A stretch of 64,000 bases of DNA from Geobacter sp. AOG1 (GCF_019972315.1 NZ_BLIZ01000001.1:2579521-2643520), one strand, 5' to 3'; numbered from the stretch's first letter, positions 43,715-53,189 are shown. Notes: generated by a model not told the origin, from the sequence alone. Program-made: numbers and translations.

Positions 43715-45006
43715 TGACCTACCAGGAAAGACTGCTGAAGGCCATTCCAGGTGGCGCTCATACCTATTCGAGAGGTTTTGATCAGTTCCCGTCCAATGCC
43801 CCTCAAATCCTAGAAAGTGCAAAGGGTGCCTATGTGTTTTCTCCAGATGGCCGCAAGTTCCTTGATTACGGTATGGGGTTGCGGTCGGTCTCAATAGGTT
43901 ACGCAGAGGATGAAATAAACAGAGCTGCATTTGAACAGATTGAAAAAGGAAATAATCTCACACGGGCATCTATTATTGAACTTGAGGCTGCGGAGCTGTT
44001 GATAGAGCTGATCGATTCTGTTGATATGGTAAAGTTCACCAAAAACGGTTCGACAGCTACAACCGCAGCAGTAAAGCTGGCGCGGGCTTATACCGGTCGT
44101 GAACTTGTAGCCAGATGTGCGGAACACCCGTTCTTTTCATATGATGACTGGTTTATAGGATCAACTGATATTACAAGAGGCATTCCTGAAGACACCATAA
44201 CAAAAACCCTGAAGTTCCATTACAACGACCTCGCCAGCCTGGAAAATATGATAGCAGAACATCCCAACCAGATAGCCTGCGTCATCATGGAACCGGCAAC
44301 GATTGAACATCCAACGAACGATTTCCTGAAAAATGCAAGAGAGTTATGCCGTCGTAACGGTATTGTATTCATACTTGATGAAATGATCACCGGTTTTCGC
44401 TGGCATATAAAAGGCGCTCAGCACTATTACGGCATTGAACCGGATCTATGCACCTTCGGCAAGGCTATGGCAAACGGGTTCTCGGTAGCGGCAATAGCCG
44501 GCAGACGTGAGATAATGGAGCTTGGTTCGATAGAGTTGGAAGGGCGTGAACGCCTTTTTTTGCTGTCAACCACCCATGGCGCTGAGATGGCAGGAATGGG
44601 GGCCTTTGTGGCTTCAGTGGCATTTCTAAAAAAATACAATGTGATTGAACAACTGTGGGAGTACGGGAAAAAGCTGATTAATCTTATAAACCAGACAGCA
44701 CAATCCCTCGGGATTGAAAAGTATTTCCAGGCGTTGGGAGTTCCCTGTTCTCCCTATTATCAAACCTTTGATCGGGATGGGAAGATATCAATGGCAATGA
44801 GAACGCTTTTTGCCCAAGAGATGATCAGCAATGGCGTCATGATCCCTTGGGTTGCGTTGAGTTACCGGCATGGTGACAAAGAACTGGAGTTGACCAGGAT
44901 AGCTCTTGAAAGAAGCCTTACAGTTTATAAACGTGCTTTGGAGGAAGGAATATCCGGCTATTTGAAAGGGGAAATTATTAAACCGGTTTTCCGAAAATAC
45001 AATTGA
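43714..45006 (+). CDS. HemL-like class III aminotransferase
   Basis: A 430-residue class III PLP enzyme resembling glutamate-1-semialdehyde aminomutase: IPGGAHTYSRG, SIGYAEDEINRA, FTKNGSTATTAAVKLARAYTG, IFILDEMITGFRW-like segment, and TFGKAMANGF with the PLP Lys. It is unlikely to be the haem-pathway enzyme because it lies inside a nonulosonate cluster and overlaps the cytidylyltransferase gene by one base. Class III enzymes act on terminal aldehydes or ketones, so it may aminate an open-chain or C-terminal aldehyde sugar; this is inference. HemL-like genes occur next to NeuA-like genes in other surface-glycan loci. Confidence 0.82.
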   Translation: MTYQERLLKAIPGGAHTYSRGFDQFPSNAPQILESAKGAYVFSPDGRKFLDYGMGLRSVSIGYAEDEINRAAFEQIEKGNNLTRASIIELEAAELLIELIDSVDMVKFTKNGSTATTAAVKLARAYTGRELVARCAEHPFFSYDDWFIGSTDITRGIPEDTITKTLKFHYNDLASLENMIAEHPNQIACVIMEPATIEHPTNDFLKNARELCRRNGIVFILDEMITGFRWHIKGAQHYYGIEPDLCTFGKAMANGFSVAAIAGRREIMELGSIELEGRERLFLLSTTHGAEMAGMGAFVASVAFLKKYNVIEQLWEYGKKLINLINQTAQSLGIEKYFQALGVPCSPYYQTFDRDGKISMAMRTLFAQEMISNGVMIPWVALSYRHGDKELELTRIALERSLTVYKRALEEGISGYLKGEIIKPVFRKYN

Positions 45007-45019
45007 ACCGGAGTCTTGC

Positions 45020-45811
45020 ATGCAAAATATATTTTCATTGCAACAGAAAGTTGCAGTAGTTACCGGTGGCGCAGGTCTTCTCGGTAGAGCCATTATTAAA
45101 GCGCTGGTCTCTCTTGGGGCTGATGTAATTATTGCGGACCTTGATTTGGCTGCGGCGCAGATAATTGCCGATGCCATGTTGCGAGAGTTTGACAACGACC
45201 CGAAAATCAGTGCTCTGAAACTAGATATTGCTTCTGAAGATTCAATTTTGGCTTCAATCGATACATTGGCAAATACAGGGCATTTCCCCGATATCTGGGT
45301 GAATAACGCATACCCCAGAACCGATGACTGGGGGCTTGTGTTTGAGAAAATTCCTGCGGCATCCTGGAGATGCAACGTAGACAAACACATGAATGGCTAC
45401 TGTTTATGTTGTCAGAAGATTGCCGAAGTGATGAAAAATGAAGGACATGGCTCAATCATAAATATGGGGTCCATATATGGAATGGTAGGCCCGGATTTTT
45501 CCATCTATGAAGGCACGGAAATGACAATGCCAGCAGCATATGCAGCAATAAAGGGCGGGATACTGAGCTTTACCAGATACCTGGCTGCGTACTACGGGCC
45601 TTACGGAGTTCGGGTAAACGCTGTCTCCCCGGGCGGAGTATTTAATGGCCAAGATGTATCTTTCGTAACTGAATATAGTAAGAAGCCTCCAATGCGGCGA
45701 ATGGGAAAGCCGGAAGATGTTGCTGCTGCTGTGGCTTTTCTTGCATCTGATTCCGCCGGCTATATCACGGGACACAACCTAGTGGTGGATGGCGGTTGGA
45801 CAATCATTTAA
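45020..45811 (+). CDS. Short-chain dehydrogenase/reductase (PtmA-like)
   Basis: A 263-residue classical SDR with NAD(P) motif VVTGGAGLLGRAIIKAL, NNAYPRTDDW, catalytic Ser in INMGSIYGMVGPDF, YAAIKGG (Tyr-x3-Lys), and the closing RRMGKPEDVAAAVAFLASD plus VVDGGW. It resembles the PtmA oxidoreductases of Campylobacter flagellar legionaminate loci, where the exact step is debated. Predicted role: oxidation or reduction of a sugar in the nonulosonate pathway. It begins 13 bases after the HemL-like gene. Confidence 0.85.
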   Translation: MQNIFSLQQKVAVVTGGAGLLGRAIIKALVSLGADVIIADLDLAAAQIIADAMLREFDNDPKISALKLDIASEDSILASIDTLANTGHFPDIWVNNAYPRTDDWGLVFEKIPAASWRCNVDKHMNGYCLCCQKIAEVMKNEGHGSIINMGSIYGMVGPDFSIYEGTEMTMPAAYAAIKGGILSFTRYLAAYYGPYGVRVNAVSPGGVFNGQDVSFVTEYSKKPPMRRMGKPEDVAAAVAFLASDSAGYITGHNLVVDGGWTII

Positions 45812-45842
45812 TGTCCAATAAATAATTATTTTCGAGAACTTA

Positions 45843-47474
45843 ATGGCTACAAGAGAAGAATTAGCTCAGTTAATAACGACATTCGAATCGGACCATCCTG
45901 TCGAGACTTATCGCTGCTATGATTGGCACGTATGGCCACTTATCCGAGTTCAGACCCATTACGCAGCTTTAAAATCAGCGGCTCACCCCATAGCCCCCAT
46001 TGTTTCGCAACCAACCAATGATACCGCAAGTGGCATAAAAGATCTCTTAATGCGAGTGCCTCTATTGCCTAGGGTGGTGCGTCGAATCTGGGCAATTGGT
46101 CACAAGCGGCAGGCAGTAGCAGTGGACACAAGTAAAGAAGATCGGCCTCGTGAGCAGGAATGGGAGCGTTTGCTGGCTGCCGATCAGGAACATAACGACG
46201 TTCATACTGCAGCCGGAAGGGACGTGGTAATCCTGACTCTGTCCGGGCGACGTCAACAGACAGAGAGCGGCCTCTACGAAATATACTCCGACCCGTTGGT
46301 TGAGTTTTTCCACGATCAGGGGGTGTCAACACTGGTCTGGGAGGTCGATGAAGAGCGCTGGCCACGGTGTACACGATCCGCATGGGTAACCCGCTTGCTT
46401 GCAAAAGAAGTCGAGGAAATGCCGGATGTCCCGCTCCCTGATGAACCGGATTGGTACCGTGATGTCGCATTGTTCACTACGGCCATGCTGGGCGGACGTA
46501 CGCGCTCATGGGCTGAAATATGCGGGCAGATCAGATGCCTGCAACAACAGAGTCTGGTTTTTGAACGCTGGCTGAAGCAGACTGGTGCGAAAATGATGAT
46601 CTCTGTCTGCTGGTACAACCTGACGGTGATGGCTGCAACGCTGGCTGCGCGCCGTCTTGGTATTGTCAGTGTCGACCTGCAGCATGGTGTACAAAGTTGC
46701 GGGCATTTTGCCTACTCCGGTTGGGTGAAATACCCAGCAATCGGTTATGAGGTCGTGCCTGATATATTCCTGACCTGGGGGAAGACTCAATCCCGGGAAC
46801 TGGTGGAGAACAATCCTGCGTTTGAGAGGCAGGCAGCAACAATCATCGGTGGAAATCTCTGGTTCAACAAGGGACGTTCAGCGACGATTTCTTTAAAGGG
46901 CAAGGGATGGGAAGATCTTCGCAACAAAATGTCAGGTTATGACAAAATTATCCTTATCGCGTTGAATGACTTTGGTGAAGGCAATGACTTCTTTGTTGAG
47001 GCGATTGCTCAAGGTCCTGCAGAATGGTTCTGGCTTCTCCGCTTTCATCCAGCCACACCACTGCATGAAAAAGAAAGCATCATGGCTCGGCTACAACAGA
47101 TCAAGGCGAGCAACTATGATTATGAACAAGCCAGTTCAGTACTTTTGTATCCCTTGATATTGGCAAGCAGTGTCCATGTTACTACCCACTCAACCACCAC
47201 TCTGGAAGCCCTCGGATTCGGGCTGCCTACCGTCACGATAACAAGGACAGGCGCCGCATTCTATAAGGATCTTATTGATCTCGGGGTTGTTATTCATGTT
47301 GAAACTACCGAAGAATTCCTGTCGGCAATCAGGTGTTGCGAGAAGATACCCCCCGAGATGTGCCGTACTGCCGCGTCAGATTATTTTGCGTTACCTGAAG
47401 TTGCAGAAGCAGGGCTCAAAAGCTTGTTGTCCAAAGCCGGCGTGAGTTATGGAGGGGGAATTGAGTCTATTTAA
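45843..47474 (+). CDS. Putative GT-B-like surface-polysaccharide glycosyltransferase
   Basis: A 543-residue protein I could not place in a precise family. The N terminus has a striking Tyr-Asp-Trp-His-x-Trp-Pro motif ([13 protein letters not shown]). The second half has GT-B-like features: [44 protein letters not shown] and [17 protein letters not shown], the last resembling the donor-binding His-Ser-(Ser/Thr)-x-x-x-Glu pattern of capsule and sialyltransferase-like enzymes. Its place right after the CMP-nonulosonate genes makes it the best candidate for the CMP-nonulosonate transferase, but this is inference. It overlaps the acetyltransferase gene by 14 bases. Confidence 0.6.
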   Translation: MATREELAQLITTFESDHPVETYRCYDWHVWPLIRVQTHYAALKSAAHPIAPIVSQPTNDTASGIKDLLMRVPLLPRVVRRIWAIGHKRQAVAVDTSKEDRPREQEWERLLAADQEHNDVHTAAGRDVVILTLSGRRQQTESGLYEIYSDPLVEFFHDQGVSTLVWEVDEERWPRCTRSAWVTRLLAKEVEEMPDVPLPDEPDWYRDVALFTTAMLGGRTRSWAEICGQIRCLQQQSLVFERWLKQTGAKMMISVCWYNLTVMAATLAARRLGIVSVDLQHGVQSCGHFAYSGWVKYPAIGYEVVPDIFLTWGKTQSRELVENNPAFERQAATIIGGNLWFNKGRSATISLKGKGWEDLRNKMSGYDKIILIALNDFGEGNDFFVEAIAQGPAEWFWLLRFHPATPLHEKESIMARLQQIKASNYDYEQASSVLLYPLILASSVHVTTHSTTTLEALGFGLPTVTITRTGAAFYKDLIDLGVVIHVETTEEFLSAIRCCEKIPPEMCRTAASDYFALPEVAEAGLKSLLSKAGVSYGGGIESI

Positions 47475-48246
47475 GAACGGGATGTATAAATTATTCCGGA
47501 TGGTTTATGGAGCGGATCTGCAGCCATCTAAAATGGCGCAATCATCCTTACCGAGCAATCCATTGCTTCACCAGACCGCCAACATTATCAATTCTAAGCT
47601 TGACAGCACTACCGTAGTTGGCGCCTTTTCCTATATCGGAAATTCATCCCTAACGGGGCATGTCGAGGTCGGCGACCATTCCGCCGTGGTTGAAAGTTTT
47701 ATATCGGGAAAGGTACAGATAGGCCGCTATACATCCTTTAACGGTCCAAACAGTGACATAGTCGCAAAGATCCATGGCGTGACCATTGGCAGTTTTTGCT
47801 CCATTGCCCGCAGTTGCACCATTCAGGAGTTCAACCATAAAACAGACAGGTGTACCTCGTACTACATTTTTCGCAATTTAATCGAAGCCGCTGACAGACA
47901 GGAATGCTTCTGGAATGGCTCCGAAGATAACGATATCGAATCACGAGGTCCAATCACGATTGGTAACGATGTCTGGATCGGGGCGCAGGTCGTAATCCTT
48001 TCTGGAGTGGCAATCGGCAGTGGGGCTGTCATTGCAGCCAATTCCACGGTAACCCGTGATATACCTCCTTATGCTATCGCGGGCGGTACTCCGGCAAAAG
48101 TAATCAGGTACCGTTTTGATCCCGAACTCATTACGGCATTGCTTCAACTGGAATGGTGGCTCTGGGATGATGAAAAAATCCGCCGTAACCGTGAGTTCTT
48201 TGACGGCACAATGACTCTAGATAAAGTCCATGTTGTAAAAGCATAA
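47461..48246 (+). CDS. Left-handed beta-helix (CatB/XAT-type) acetyltransferase
   Basis: About 261 residues. Hexapeptide repeats at roughly 35-110 and 155-205 ([71 protein letters not shown]), ending with the family's [17 protein letters not shown] loop with [14 protein letters not shown] interrupts the helix and supplies the catalytic His, as in CatB-like xenobiotic acetyltransferases. Predicted to O-acetylate a polysaccharide sugar. Start is uncertain: TTG 47461 after GGAGGGGG is preferred; ATG 47449 and ATG 47482 are alternatives. Confidence 0.78.
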   Translation: MSLFKNGMYKLFRMVYGADLQPSKMAQSSLPSNPLLHQTANIINSKLDSTTVVGAFSYIGNSSLTGHVEVGDHSAVVESFISGKVQIGRYTSFNGPNSDIVAKIHGVTIGSFCSIARSCTIQEFNHKTDRCTSYYIFRNLIEAADRQECFWNGSEDNDIESRGPITIGNDVWIGAQVVILSGVAIGSGAVIAANSTVTRDIPPYAIAGGTPAKVIRYRFDPELITALLQLEWWLWDDEKIRRNREFFDGTMTLDKVHVVKA

Positions 48247-48259
48247 CTACTTAATAAAT

Positions 48260-49474
48260 ATGTTAAATTCACACGGCGAAAAAACATGCACTAAAGTTCT
48301 GAGTCAAATAATCAGAATCGCCTTTATTGCCCATGACTGTTCATTATTTGGTGCCCAGCGGTCTCTTCTGTCCCTCTTGCTCAATATAGACAGAAACAAG
48401 TTCGAGCCAGTCGTAATAGCCCCGTATCATGGCCCTTTTCTTGATATCGTCCAAAAAGCAGGTATCCCATGCCATGTAGTACATATGTCTCGTTGGATTC
48501 CTCTCGTTACAGAAAAGAGTGGCCAGGGATTTTTCGCATTCCTGATTTCATTGCCGATACGGATATATCGGTTGACATCATTACTCTCTCGTCTCAAAGT
48601 AGATATAGTCTATAGCAATACCGTTGTTAATGCTGATGCCGCTATCGCAGCCAAGCTTTTGAGAGTTAAACATATCTGGCACTTGAGGGAAGGGGTTAAT
48701 AACAGTAAACAGGTGTCATCTTATCTACCTCCTATTGTACTTCCTTACATAATAAGGTCGCTTTCCAGTAAAGTCATCGTCAATTCACAGTGGTTGGGAC
48801 AACACTATTTTGGGAAGGAGTCAGAAGCAGTTGTAGTATACAATGGTATAGATTCGTCTGAACTTATCAGTAAAAATGCAAAGTCGATGAGTCTGCGCAA
48901 AGAGTTGGGCTTACCTGACAATTGTCGATTAATTGTATCCATTGGTGCTCTTGATCCATGTAAACGTCATGATGTCTTCATCCAGGCGTCAGAAATTATT
49001 AGTTCGTGCCTTGATGACGTCTATTACTTGATCGTTGGCCTCGGATATGATGACTGCACAAGAAAACTTAAGTCCCTCGCAGAAGGTTGCGCCATCCCGG
49101 AAAAGATCCTTTTTCTCGGTTGGAGGGATGATGTGGCGAGAATCCTCTCGGAAATAGATGTGATAGTTATTGCTTCCGACCAGGAAGGGTTCGGAAGGGT
49201 GGTTGTCGAAGGGATGGCGCTCAAGAAACCCGTTGTGTCTACTAGGTGTGGTGGGCCTGAGGAAATAATTGTTAATGGTGAAACTGGCTACCTAGTGCCG
49301 ATCAGTGATCCTGAAGCCTTGGCGGAGCACGTAATGCTTCTTCTTAATAATGATCAACAGCGATCAGCCATGGGATTGGCTGGATACAAGAGGATGCAGG
49401 AGCATTTCTCCGAAGTAAATTATGTGAAATCCATAGAAAAAATACTTGAAAGTGTAGCTACAATGCCTCATTAG
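48260..49474 (+). CDS. Family 4 glycosyltransferase
   Basis: A 404-residue GT-B enzyme. N-terminal domain: IAFIAHDCSLFGAQRSLLSLL; C-terminal nucleotide-sugar domain: VSIGALDPCKRHDVFIQA, LFLGWRDDVARILSEIDV and the conserved GFGRVVVEGMALKKPVVSTRCGG broken over about 20 residues, with the two Glu of the E-x7-E motif. Retaining transfer from an NDP-sugar on the cytoplasmic face is expected. The last codons run into what looks like a decayed insertion-sequence end, so the C terminus may have been altered. Confidence 0.87.
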   Translation: MLNSHGEKTCTKVLSQIIRIAFIAHDCSLFGAQRSLLSLLLNIDRNKFEPVVIAPYHGPFLDIVQKAGIPCHVVHMSRWIPLVTEKSGQGFFAFLISLPIRIYRLTSLLSRLKVDIVYSNTVVNADAAIAAKLLRVKHIWHLREGVNNSKQVSSYLPPIVLPYIIRSLSSKVIVNSQWLGQHYFGKESEAVVVYNGIDSSELISKNAKSMSLRKELGLPDNCRLIVSIGALDPCKRHDVFIQASEIISSCLDDVYYLIVGLGYDDCTRKLKSLAEGCAIPEKILFLGWRDDVARILSEIDVIVIASDQEGFGRVVVEGMALKKPVVSTRCGGPEEIIVNGETGYLVPISDPEALAEHVMLLLNNDQQRSAMGLAGYKRMQEHFSEVNYVKSIEKILESVATMPH

Positions 49475-49505
49475 CAGGTTGTTGAAAAAACAACTAGTTG
49501 TTTTT
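49472..49505. repeat. Possible IS end plus 20-base palindrome
   Basis: TAGCAGGTTGTTGAAAAA (49472-49489) looks like the terminal repeat of transposons related to IS1182/IS5 types (reverse: TTTTTCAACAACCTGCTA). Arms 49486-49495 and 49496-49505 form a perfect 10+10 palindrome around CTAG, which could also act as a weak terminator for the preceding gene. Confidence 0.45.
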
Positions 49506-49603
49506 ATTCGATTATTATATATTTATGTACACAATGTTCCGAAATCAAAATGCGTGGATACGATAGCTAAGAAAGTTCTTTTTTCGTAAGTGACTGGCCC
49601 CCT

Positions 49604-49763
49604 GAATTGTTTGTTCTCAAGAATCATCCTCTGCGAGCCATACGAGCCATGGCCGATGAAGCGCTGAAAGGGGATGGATAAGCACTTATCCCGCTGGAGA
49701 AACTCTTGAAGGCTCAGTAACTTATGATCCTGTATTTTATCCATCTTATATCGGCAGTTGGTA
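49604..49763 (+). pseudogene. Decayed transposase fragment (IS1182/IS5-like N-terminal region)
   Basis: Conceptual translation from 49604 reads NHPLRAIRAMADEALKG, then after an in-frame TAA (49679) IPLEKLLKAQ, a second TAA, LMILYFI, and after a frame change RQLV (49752-49763). These match in order the start of IS1182/IS5-type transposases, which typically read HPLRAIR..AL..M, then RPSIPPEKLLRAQ, LLMILYSIRSERQLV. The Arg-Pro-Ser segment is deleted and most of the protein is missing. It fills the 349-base gap between the GT4 and WbsX-like genes; the remainder of the gap holds nothing else recognised. Confidence 0.7.
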
Positions 49764-49823
49764 AGCTTTTTAACGCAATGCTCCATTGTACGCAGCAAGA
49801 ACGACTCTGGCGAAAAGGTTTTT

Positions 49824-50939
49824 ATGTCTAATTTGCCACGCCTCATAGCCTTTTACCTCCCCCAATACCACCCAATCCCAGAAAACGATGAATGGTGGGG
49901 CAAGGGTTTTACTGATTGGACCAATGTGACCAGTGCGCGACCCTTAGTTCCAGGACACTATCAACCACATCTGCCGGCTGATCTAGGTTTTTATGACCTG
50001 CGACTTTCTGAGTCTCGCTCTGCACAGGCTCACATGGCCGCCGATTACGGTGTTACAGGTTTTTGCTACTATCATTACTGGTTTAACGGTAAAAGAGTGC
50101 TCAATCTTCCGATGGATGAGGTCGTTGCTTCCGGGAGCCCGGACTTTCCGTTCTGTCTATGCTGGGCCAACGAAAACTGGACGCGTGCTTGGGATGGTCG
50201 TTCAGGCCAGATATTACTGGAGCAGCGCTACTCAGAAGAGGACGACCGCGCACATATTGAGCATCTGCTCCCAATCTTCGCCGATCGACGCTACATTCGT
50301 GTGGGTAATCGGCCGCTGTTCCTTGTTTACCGCACAGAACTTTTACCGAATCCGGCATGTACAGCTGATATCTGGCGGGCGGCGGCGGTGAAGGCAGGCA
50401 TCGGCGATATCTTCCTCGCGCGTGTGGAGTCGTTCCGCTCGGACATTGATCCGGCATCTATCGGTTTTGATGCGGCGGTCGAGTTTGCACCCGATTGGCA
50501 ACAGGTTAGTCATCTGCAATTCGGACGTCTAAAGCGACTGCTGAGTATGGCTGCACTTTTCCCAAAGGGTTTCTTAGAGCATAACTTTGCGGAGTACGAC
50601 AATTTGGTGCGAGGCATGCGGTCCAAATCAGAAGTTGGATATCGTCGCTACCGTTGCGTGACACCAGGTTTCGATAATTCTGCCCGTCGCAAGAAGGATG
50701 CGACGATTATTCTCAATAGCACGCCACAGGCCTATGGCAGGTGGTTGCAGGACACACTGATTGCCGAACGTCTCGCCACACGCCCTGACGACGAGAAACT
50801 CGTTTTCGTGAATGCTTGGAACGAGTGGGCCGAGGGAAACCACTTGGAGCCCGATCAGCGCTGGGGGCTTGCGTATCTTGAAGCAAACAGAGACGCGATC
50901 CGGGCGTCGGTGAACTCCACGGAATTGGAATGCACGTGA
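49824..50939 (+). CDS. WbsX-like (GH99-fold) glycosyltransferase-associated protein
   Basis: 371 residues from ATG 49824. It begins RLIAFYLPQYHPIPENDEWW and GKGFTDWTNV, the hallmark of the WbsX family (PF14307), continues with GVTGFCYYHYWFNGKRVL, LCWANENWTRAWDG, and ends with FVNAWNEWAEGNHLEPD. The fold is that of GH99-type endo-mannosidases; members are common in O-antigen loci, but their exact reaction is unproven. AAGG precedes the start. GC is higher than in the genes on either side, hinting at a separate origin. Confidence 0.87.
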   Translation: MSNLPRLIAFYLPQYHPIPENDEWWGKGFTDWTNVTSARPLVPGHYQPHLPADLGFYDLRLSESRSAQAHMAADYGVTGFCYYHYWFNGKRVLNLPMDEVVASGSPDFPFCLCWANENWTRAWDGRSGQILLEQRYSEEDDRAHIEHLLPIFADRRYIRVGNRPLFLVYRTELLPNPACTADIWRAAAVKAGIGDIFLARVESFRSDIDPASIGFDAAVEFAPDWQQVSHLQFGRLKRLLSMAALFPKGFLEHNFAEYDNLVRGMRSKSEVGYRRYRCVTPGFDNSARRKKDATIILNSTPQAYGRWLQDTLIAERLATRPDDEKLVFVNAWNEWAEGNHLEPDQRWGLAYLEANRDAIRASVNSTELECT

Positions 50940-51970
50940 GACCTGCTCATCTGGTAGGTGAATCCATCGAGCCTATGCGTCGCCTTGCAATAGTCATCCC
51001 GGCCTATAAAGCTGCTTTTCTTGACGAAACGCTCCGTTCGATTGCCGCACAAACGTGCAAAGATTTTACCGTCTATATCGGAGACGACGCTTCACCACAT
51101 GATGTGTGGTCTATCTGCGAGCCCTGGCGGGAATTCATCGACCTGCGATATCATCGTTTCAGCCAAAACCTTGGAAACCAGAATCTTGTTGCGCAATGGG
51201 AGAGGTGCATCGCCCTCAGTGTTGAGCCTTGGATCTGGTTATTTGGTGACGATGATATAATGGACCCCGGATGCGTGGAAATGTTCTATCGAGAACTGAA
51301 CATATCGGGTAGCCTACATGATATCTTTCATTTTAACGTAGACGTCATTGATTCAGTTGGTGCCTTGATTTTAGAACCTACCGGGTTTCCGGCGGTATTA
51401 TCAGCTAATGACTTTGCCATGAGACGGTTCTGCTCCGTGCTACCAAGCTATGCGCCGGAATATTTGTTTGCTCGAAACGCGTTGGAGAGAGTGGGAGGAA
51501 TTCAATCATTCCCTCGTGCCTGGTGCTCTGATGATGCGACATGGATCAAATTGGCGGGTGAGCCTGGGATCAGAACAATCTTTGGTCCTAAAGTAAAATG
51601 GCGCTTCTCAGGTCAGAATATAAGCGCAATGCATGACCAAGACCGATACGAGAAGTTTGAGGCAGCAATTCAATATATCGAATGGATTAGTCAGTATTTT
51701 CGATTGCGACCGAGGTACGAAGTCGAAGTGCCCATAGAACTAAACTTGGGGAGGAAGTGGCTTTATAATCAAACTGAATTATTGCAAGTTTTTTTCTGCT
51801 CTAAAGGAATATGGAAAAGTGCTTTTCGATTGCATGAAGTGTATGGAAAATCTCTTTTGGGCGAGCTAATCAAACTGTTTTTGTGTGATCTGCGAGCGTT
51901 GCGTAAGCGACGAATTGTTTTTTGGGACCGACAATTTTTGTCCCGATGGACTCGAAAAGGGATTTATTGA
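50930..51970 (+). CDS. Family 2 glycosyltransferase
   Basis: A GT-A enzyme of up to 346 residues. RLAIVIPAYKAAFLDETLRS is followed by VYIGDDASPHDVW, the metal-binding WLFGDDDIMDPGCVE, and SDDATWIKLA in the catalytic region. Start is uncertain: ATG 50930 overlaps the WbsX-like gene by ten bases, and ATG 50975 begins just before the first strand; neither has a strong ribosome site. The C-terminal 100 residues are basic and less conserved. Donor unknown. Confidence 0.82.
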   Translation: MHVRPAHLVGESIEPMRRLAIVIPAYKAAFLDETLRSIAAQTCKDFTVYIGDDASPHDVWSICEPWREFIDLRYHRFSQNLGNQNLVAQWERCIALSVEPWIWLFGDDDIMDPGCVEMFYRELNISGSLHDIFHFNVDVIDSVGALILEPTGFPAVLSANDFAMRRFCSVLPSYAPEYLFARNALERVGGIQSFPRAWCSDDATWIKLAGEPGIRTIFGPKVKWRFSGQNISAMHDQDRYEKFEAAIQYIEWISQYFRLRPRYEVEVPIELNLGRKWLYNQTELLQVFFCSKGIWKSAFRLHEVYGKSLLGELIKLFLCDLRALRKRRIVFWDRQFLSRWTRKGIY

Positions 51971-52004
51971 TAATGGCACAACTTCGGCCAGAATTTGAGA
52001 TATC

Positions 52005-53129
52005 ATGATAAGCCATCATTCTGAGATAAAACTAATTTGTCTTCGCGAAACCTGGAGTCACATGGCCTCGGTAAGCGGTTTTGACCCACTGTTTTCAGCT
52101 TTGGAAAATTCAGTGCCCGGCCGAATTCAGAACTATTACGTGCCACACTACGCCAGAAATGGTAAGCAAATTCATGTGTGGCAGAGATTTTGGCAATTAG
52201 TTAAATCCCCTCGCCGAGTCCAGTACCAAGAAATGGCGAACAGTCCTTTCGTTGAGTGCCGTCATGAGATTATAGCGGCAGAAGTGTTAAGTTGCGCGGA
52301 GCGTAATCCTGATGCACTGGTATTGCTTTCGGCGGGAGAAAACCAGTTTGGGTACAATTTTGCTAACGCAAGTGATTCAATCCGACGAAGAACGTTGCTG
52401 TGCCTGCATCAACCGCCATCGTGGTTGCGATTACACTGGCGTGATTTTTCAACTCTAAATGGTCTAGGCGCAATCATCTGCTTCTCTCAAGAGCAGATCA
52501 AGTTTATTTCTGATATTTGCACAACGCCGACCATTTTGATCCGGCATGGGGTTTGCCATGATTTTTTTCGTCCGACAGATTCATCGTCGGCAAATACCCC
52601 GCCCCGACTCATATTTGTCGGGCAGTGGTTACGAGATTTTGACACACTAGCGGCGGCAATGGAATTGGTATGGAGTGAGCAACCAGAAACAAGACTTGAT
52701 TGTGTAGTAATAAGAGAGGTACGGAACCACCCGGCTTTACTAAAACTTGCGCGCGATGCTAGGGTTCATTGGCATGCTGACATCTCACCAGAGACGTTGC
52801 GGAAATTGTATCAACAAGCCGATTTTCTTTTTCTGCCTCTGATAGATTCTGCGGCCAACAATGCCATCGTCGAGTCTTTGGCGTCTGGGTTACCGATCAT
52901 TACCTCACGGGTGGGTGGTGTTGTTGATTATGTTCCGGAAGCTACAGGGGAGTTGTGTACCCCTGGGGATGCATCTTCCCATGCTAAAACTGTTTTGCGT
53001 TGGATTCAAAATCGGGAGCATATTCAGGATTCGGCCGTAATTGCGCGAGAGTTCGCTGAATATGATCTGGATTGGGCTCGAATAGCTAATAATCTCATAT
53101 TTGAACTCCATCAACTGGCATATTTGTAA
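52005..53129 (+). CDS. Family 4-like glycosyltransferase
   Basis: A 374-residue GT-B protein. The N-terminal half is divergent; the C-terminal half is clear: LIFVGQWLRDFDTLAAAM, VHWHADISPETLRKLYQQAD, LFLPLIDSAANNAIVESLAS and GLPIITSRVGGVVDYV, with the E-x7-E type donor-binding region. Predicted cytoplasmic enzyme of polysaccharide chain assembly. It is preceded by a 34-base gap from the GT2 gene and followed by a 60-base AT-rich gap with no recognised signal. Confidence 0.8.
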   Translation: MISHHSEIKLICLRETWSHMASVSGFDPLFSALENSVPGRIQNYYVPHYARNGKQIHVWQRFWQLVKSPRRVQYQEMANSPFVECRHEIIAAEVLSCAERNPDALVLLSAGENQFGYNFANASDSIRRRTLLCLHQPPSWLRLHWRDFSTLNGLGAIICFSQEQIKFISDICTTPTILIRHGVCHDFFRPTDSSSANTPPRLIFVGQWLRDFDTLAAAMELVWSEQPETRLDCVVIREVRNHPALLKLARDARVHWHADISPETLRKLYQQADFLFLPLIDSAANNAIVESLASGLPIITSRVGGVVDYVPEATGELCTPGDASSHAKTVLRWIQNREHIQDSAVIAREFAEYDLDWARIANNLIFELHQLAYL

Positions 53130-53189
53130 AGTGGCCGGAGGTAATAACTTGCTTATAATATTACAAATAAAGATAAATGATCATTCGTC

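Noticed and set aside
43714-45006. Identification as hemL (haem biosynthesis)
   Set aside because: Context is a nonulosonate cluster with a one-base overlap to the cytidylyltransferase; the class III fold alone does not prove the haem role.
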